The notes under the pieces: generated by a model | What the model saw: the letters and a program-made list of their open reading frames with translations, nothing else | Database searches by the model: none | Told to the model about the DNA's origin: nothing | Assembly: GCF_036088315.1 (NCBI RefSeq) | Contig: NZ_CP107996.1 | Span: 992,001 to 1,056,000, forward strand | Length of the DNA stretch: 64,000 nucleotides | Origin: Streptomyces sp. NBC_00344 | GTDB lineage: Bacteria > Actinomycetota > Actinomycetes > Streptomycetales > Streptomycetaceae | Direction of reading: 5' to 3' | Made by a program: the position numbers and the translations under genes | In this document: one piece after another, positions 63,686 to 64,000 of the stretch | How positions within the stretch are numbered: the stretch's first letter is position 1 | Layout: each line of letters starts with the position of its first letter

Positions 63686-63699
63686 CAGGGAGCCTCCCG

Positions 63700-64000
63700 T
63701 CAATGTTTGAGGATCTTGGACAGGAAGTCCTTGGCACGGTCGCTCTCGGGATGGCTGAAGAAATCCTCCGGTGTGCGGTCCTCCACGATGCAGCCGTCGG
63801 CCATGAAGACCACGCGGTTGGCAGCCGACCGGGCGAAGCCCATCTCGTGGGTGACGACGACCATGGTCATGCCGTCTCTGGCGAGCTGCTGCATGACTTC
63901 GAGGACCTCATTGATCATCTCCGGGTCGAGCGCCGACGTGGGCTCGTCGAAGAGCAGCGCCTTGGGATCCATGGCCAGCGCGCGGGCGATGGCCACCCGC
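63700..64000 (-). CDS. gluA: glutamate ABC transporter ATP-binding protein GluA (partial)
   Basis: Only the C-terminal 99 residues are here; the gene is cut by the right edge. [27 protein letters not shown] (split at the Walker B aspartates), the switch region [20 protein letters not shown] and a GluA-type ending SKILKH are visible. It energises uptake through GluBCD. First gene of the operon. Confidence 0.93.
   Translation of the reverse strand, partial: RVAIARALAMDPKALLFDEPTSALDPEMINEVLEVMQQLARDGMTMVVVTHEMGFARSAANRVVFMADGCIVEDRTPEDFFSHPESDRAKDFLSKILKH

Overview
The window is a high-GC actinobacterial chromosome segment, almost certainly Streptomyces. It has strong third-position GC, short intergenic gaps, many 4-base start/stop overlaps and GTG/TTG starts. 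It also carries typical Streptomyces gene sets: the ccr/ecm ethylmalonyl-CoA cluster followed by psd-pssA, gluABCD, a SpoIIE-type phosphatase, a LAETG surface protein and F420/LLM enzymes. About 56 protein genes are called. I saw no rRNA, tRNA, CRISPR array, prophage or intact insertion sequence. All function calls come from reading protein motifs and gene context; no database search was run.

Layout, left part. 1-4730 (minus): four overlapping peptidase genes (M55 D-aminopeptidase, M20, S9, S66 LD-carboxypeptidase) behind a near-consensus DasR (dre) operator. 4974-13799: methyltransferase, PAS/GAF/SpoIIE/HATPase regulator, an MFS exporter fused to three beta-sandwich repeats, an SRPBCC protein, a radical-SAM repair-like protein with a LexA-type box, a GNAT and a HEAT-repeat protein. 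14119-23373 (plus): double 3-hydroxyacyl-CoA dehydrogenase, TetR regulator, then ccr-ecm-mcl-maoC-acd, the ethylmalonyl-CoA pathway (acetyl-CoA assimilation, C4/C5 CoA precursors), followed by psd-pssA (phosphatidylethanolamine synthesis). 25104-27177: divergent MarR/MFS pair with clear operators. 27231-30175: glycerate kinase, a hydrolase remnant and a sortase-type surface protein.

Middle part. 30484-36183: sirtuin, ogt and adaA-alkA (alkylation repair), macro-domain protein, carotenoid-desaturase-like oxidoreductase, nucleotidyltransferase. 36192-44384 (minus): a translationally coupled run of peptide-type ABC importer genes (SBP, two permeases, two ATPases) ending in a gamma-glutamyltransferase without signal peptide, plus an inositol-phosphatase-like gene; this reads as uptake and hydrolysis of gamma-glutamyl peptides. 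45253-48275 (plus): DedA, two PAP2 phosphatases and a COG4705-type membrane protein in two transcription units that share the same GTCTAC/GTAGAC palindrome, a putative envelope lipid-carrier module under one repressor.

Right part. 48333-54554 (minus): reductive pyrimidine catabolism (beta-ureidopropionase, aminotransferase, dihydropyrimidinase, LLM oxidoreductase, NCS1 transporter), with no dihydropyrimidine dehydrogenase visible. 54719-61212: an uncharacterised RGARF-repeat protein, a secreted gamma-glutamyltransferase, two uncharacterised membrane proteins and a secreted S15/CocE-like hydrolase preceded by clustered GTTAC/GTAAC repeats. 61249-64000 (minus): gluD, gluC, gluB and the 3' part of gluA (glutamate uptake), cut by the right edge.
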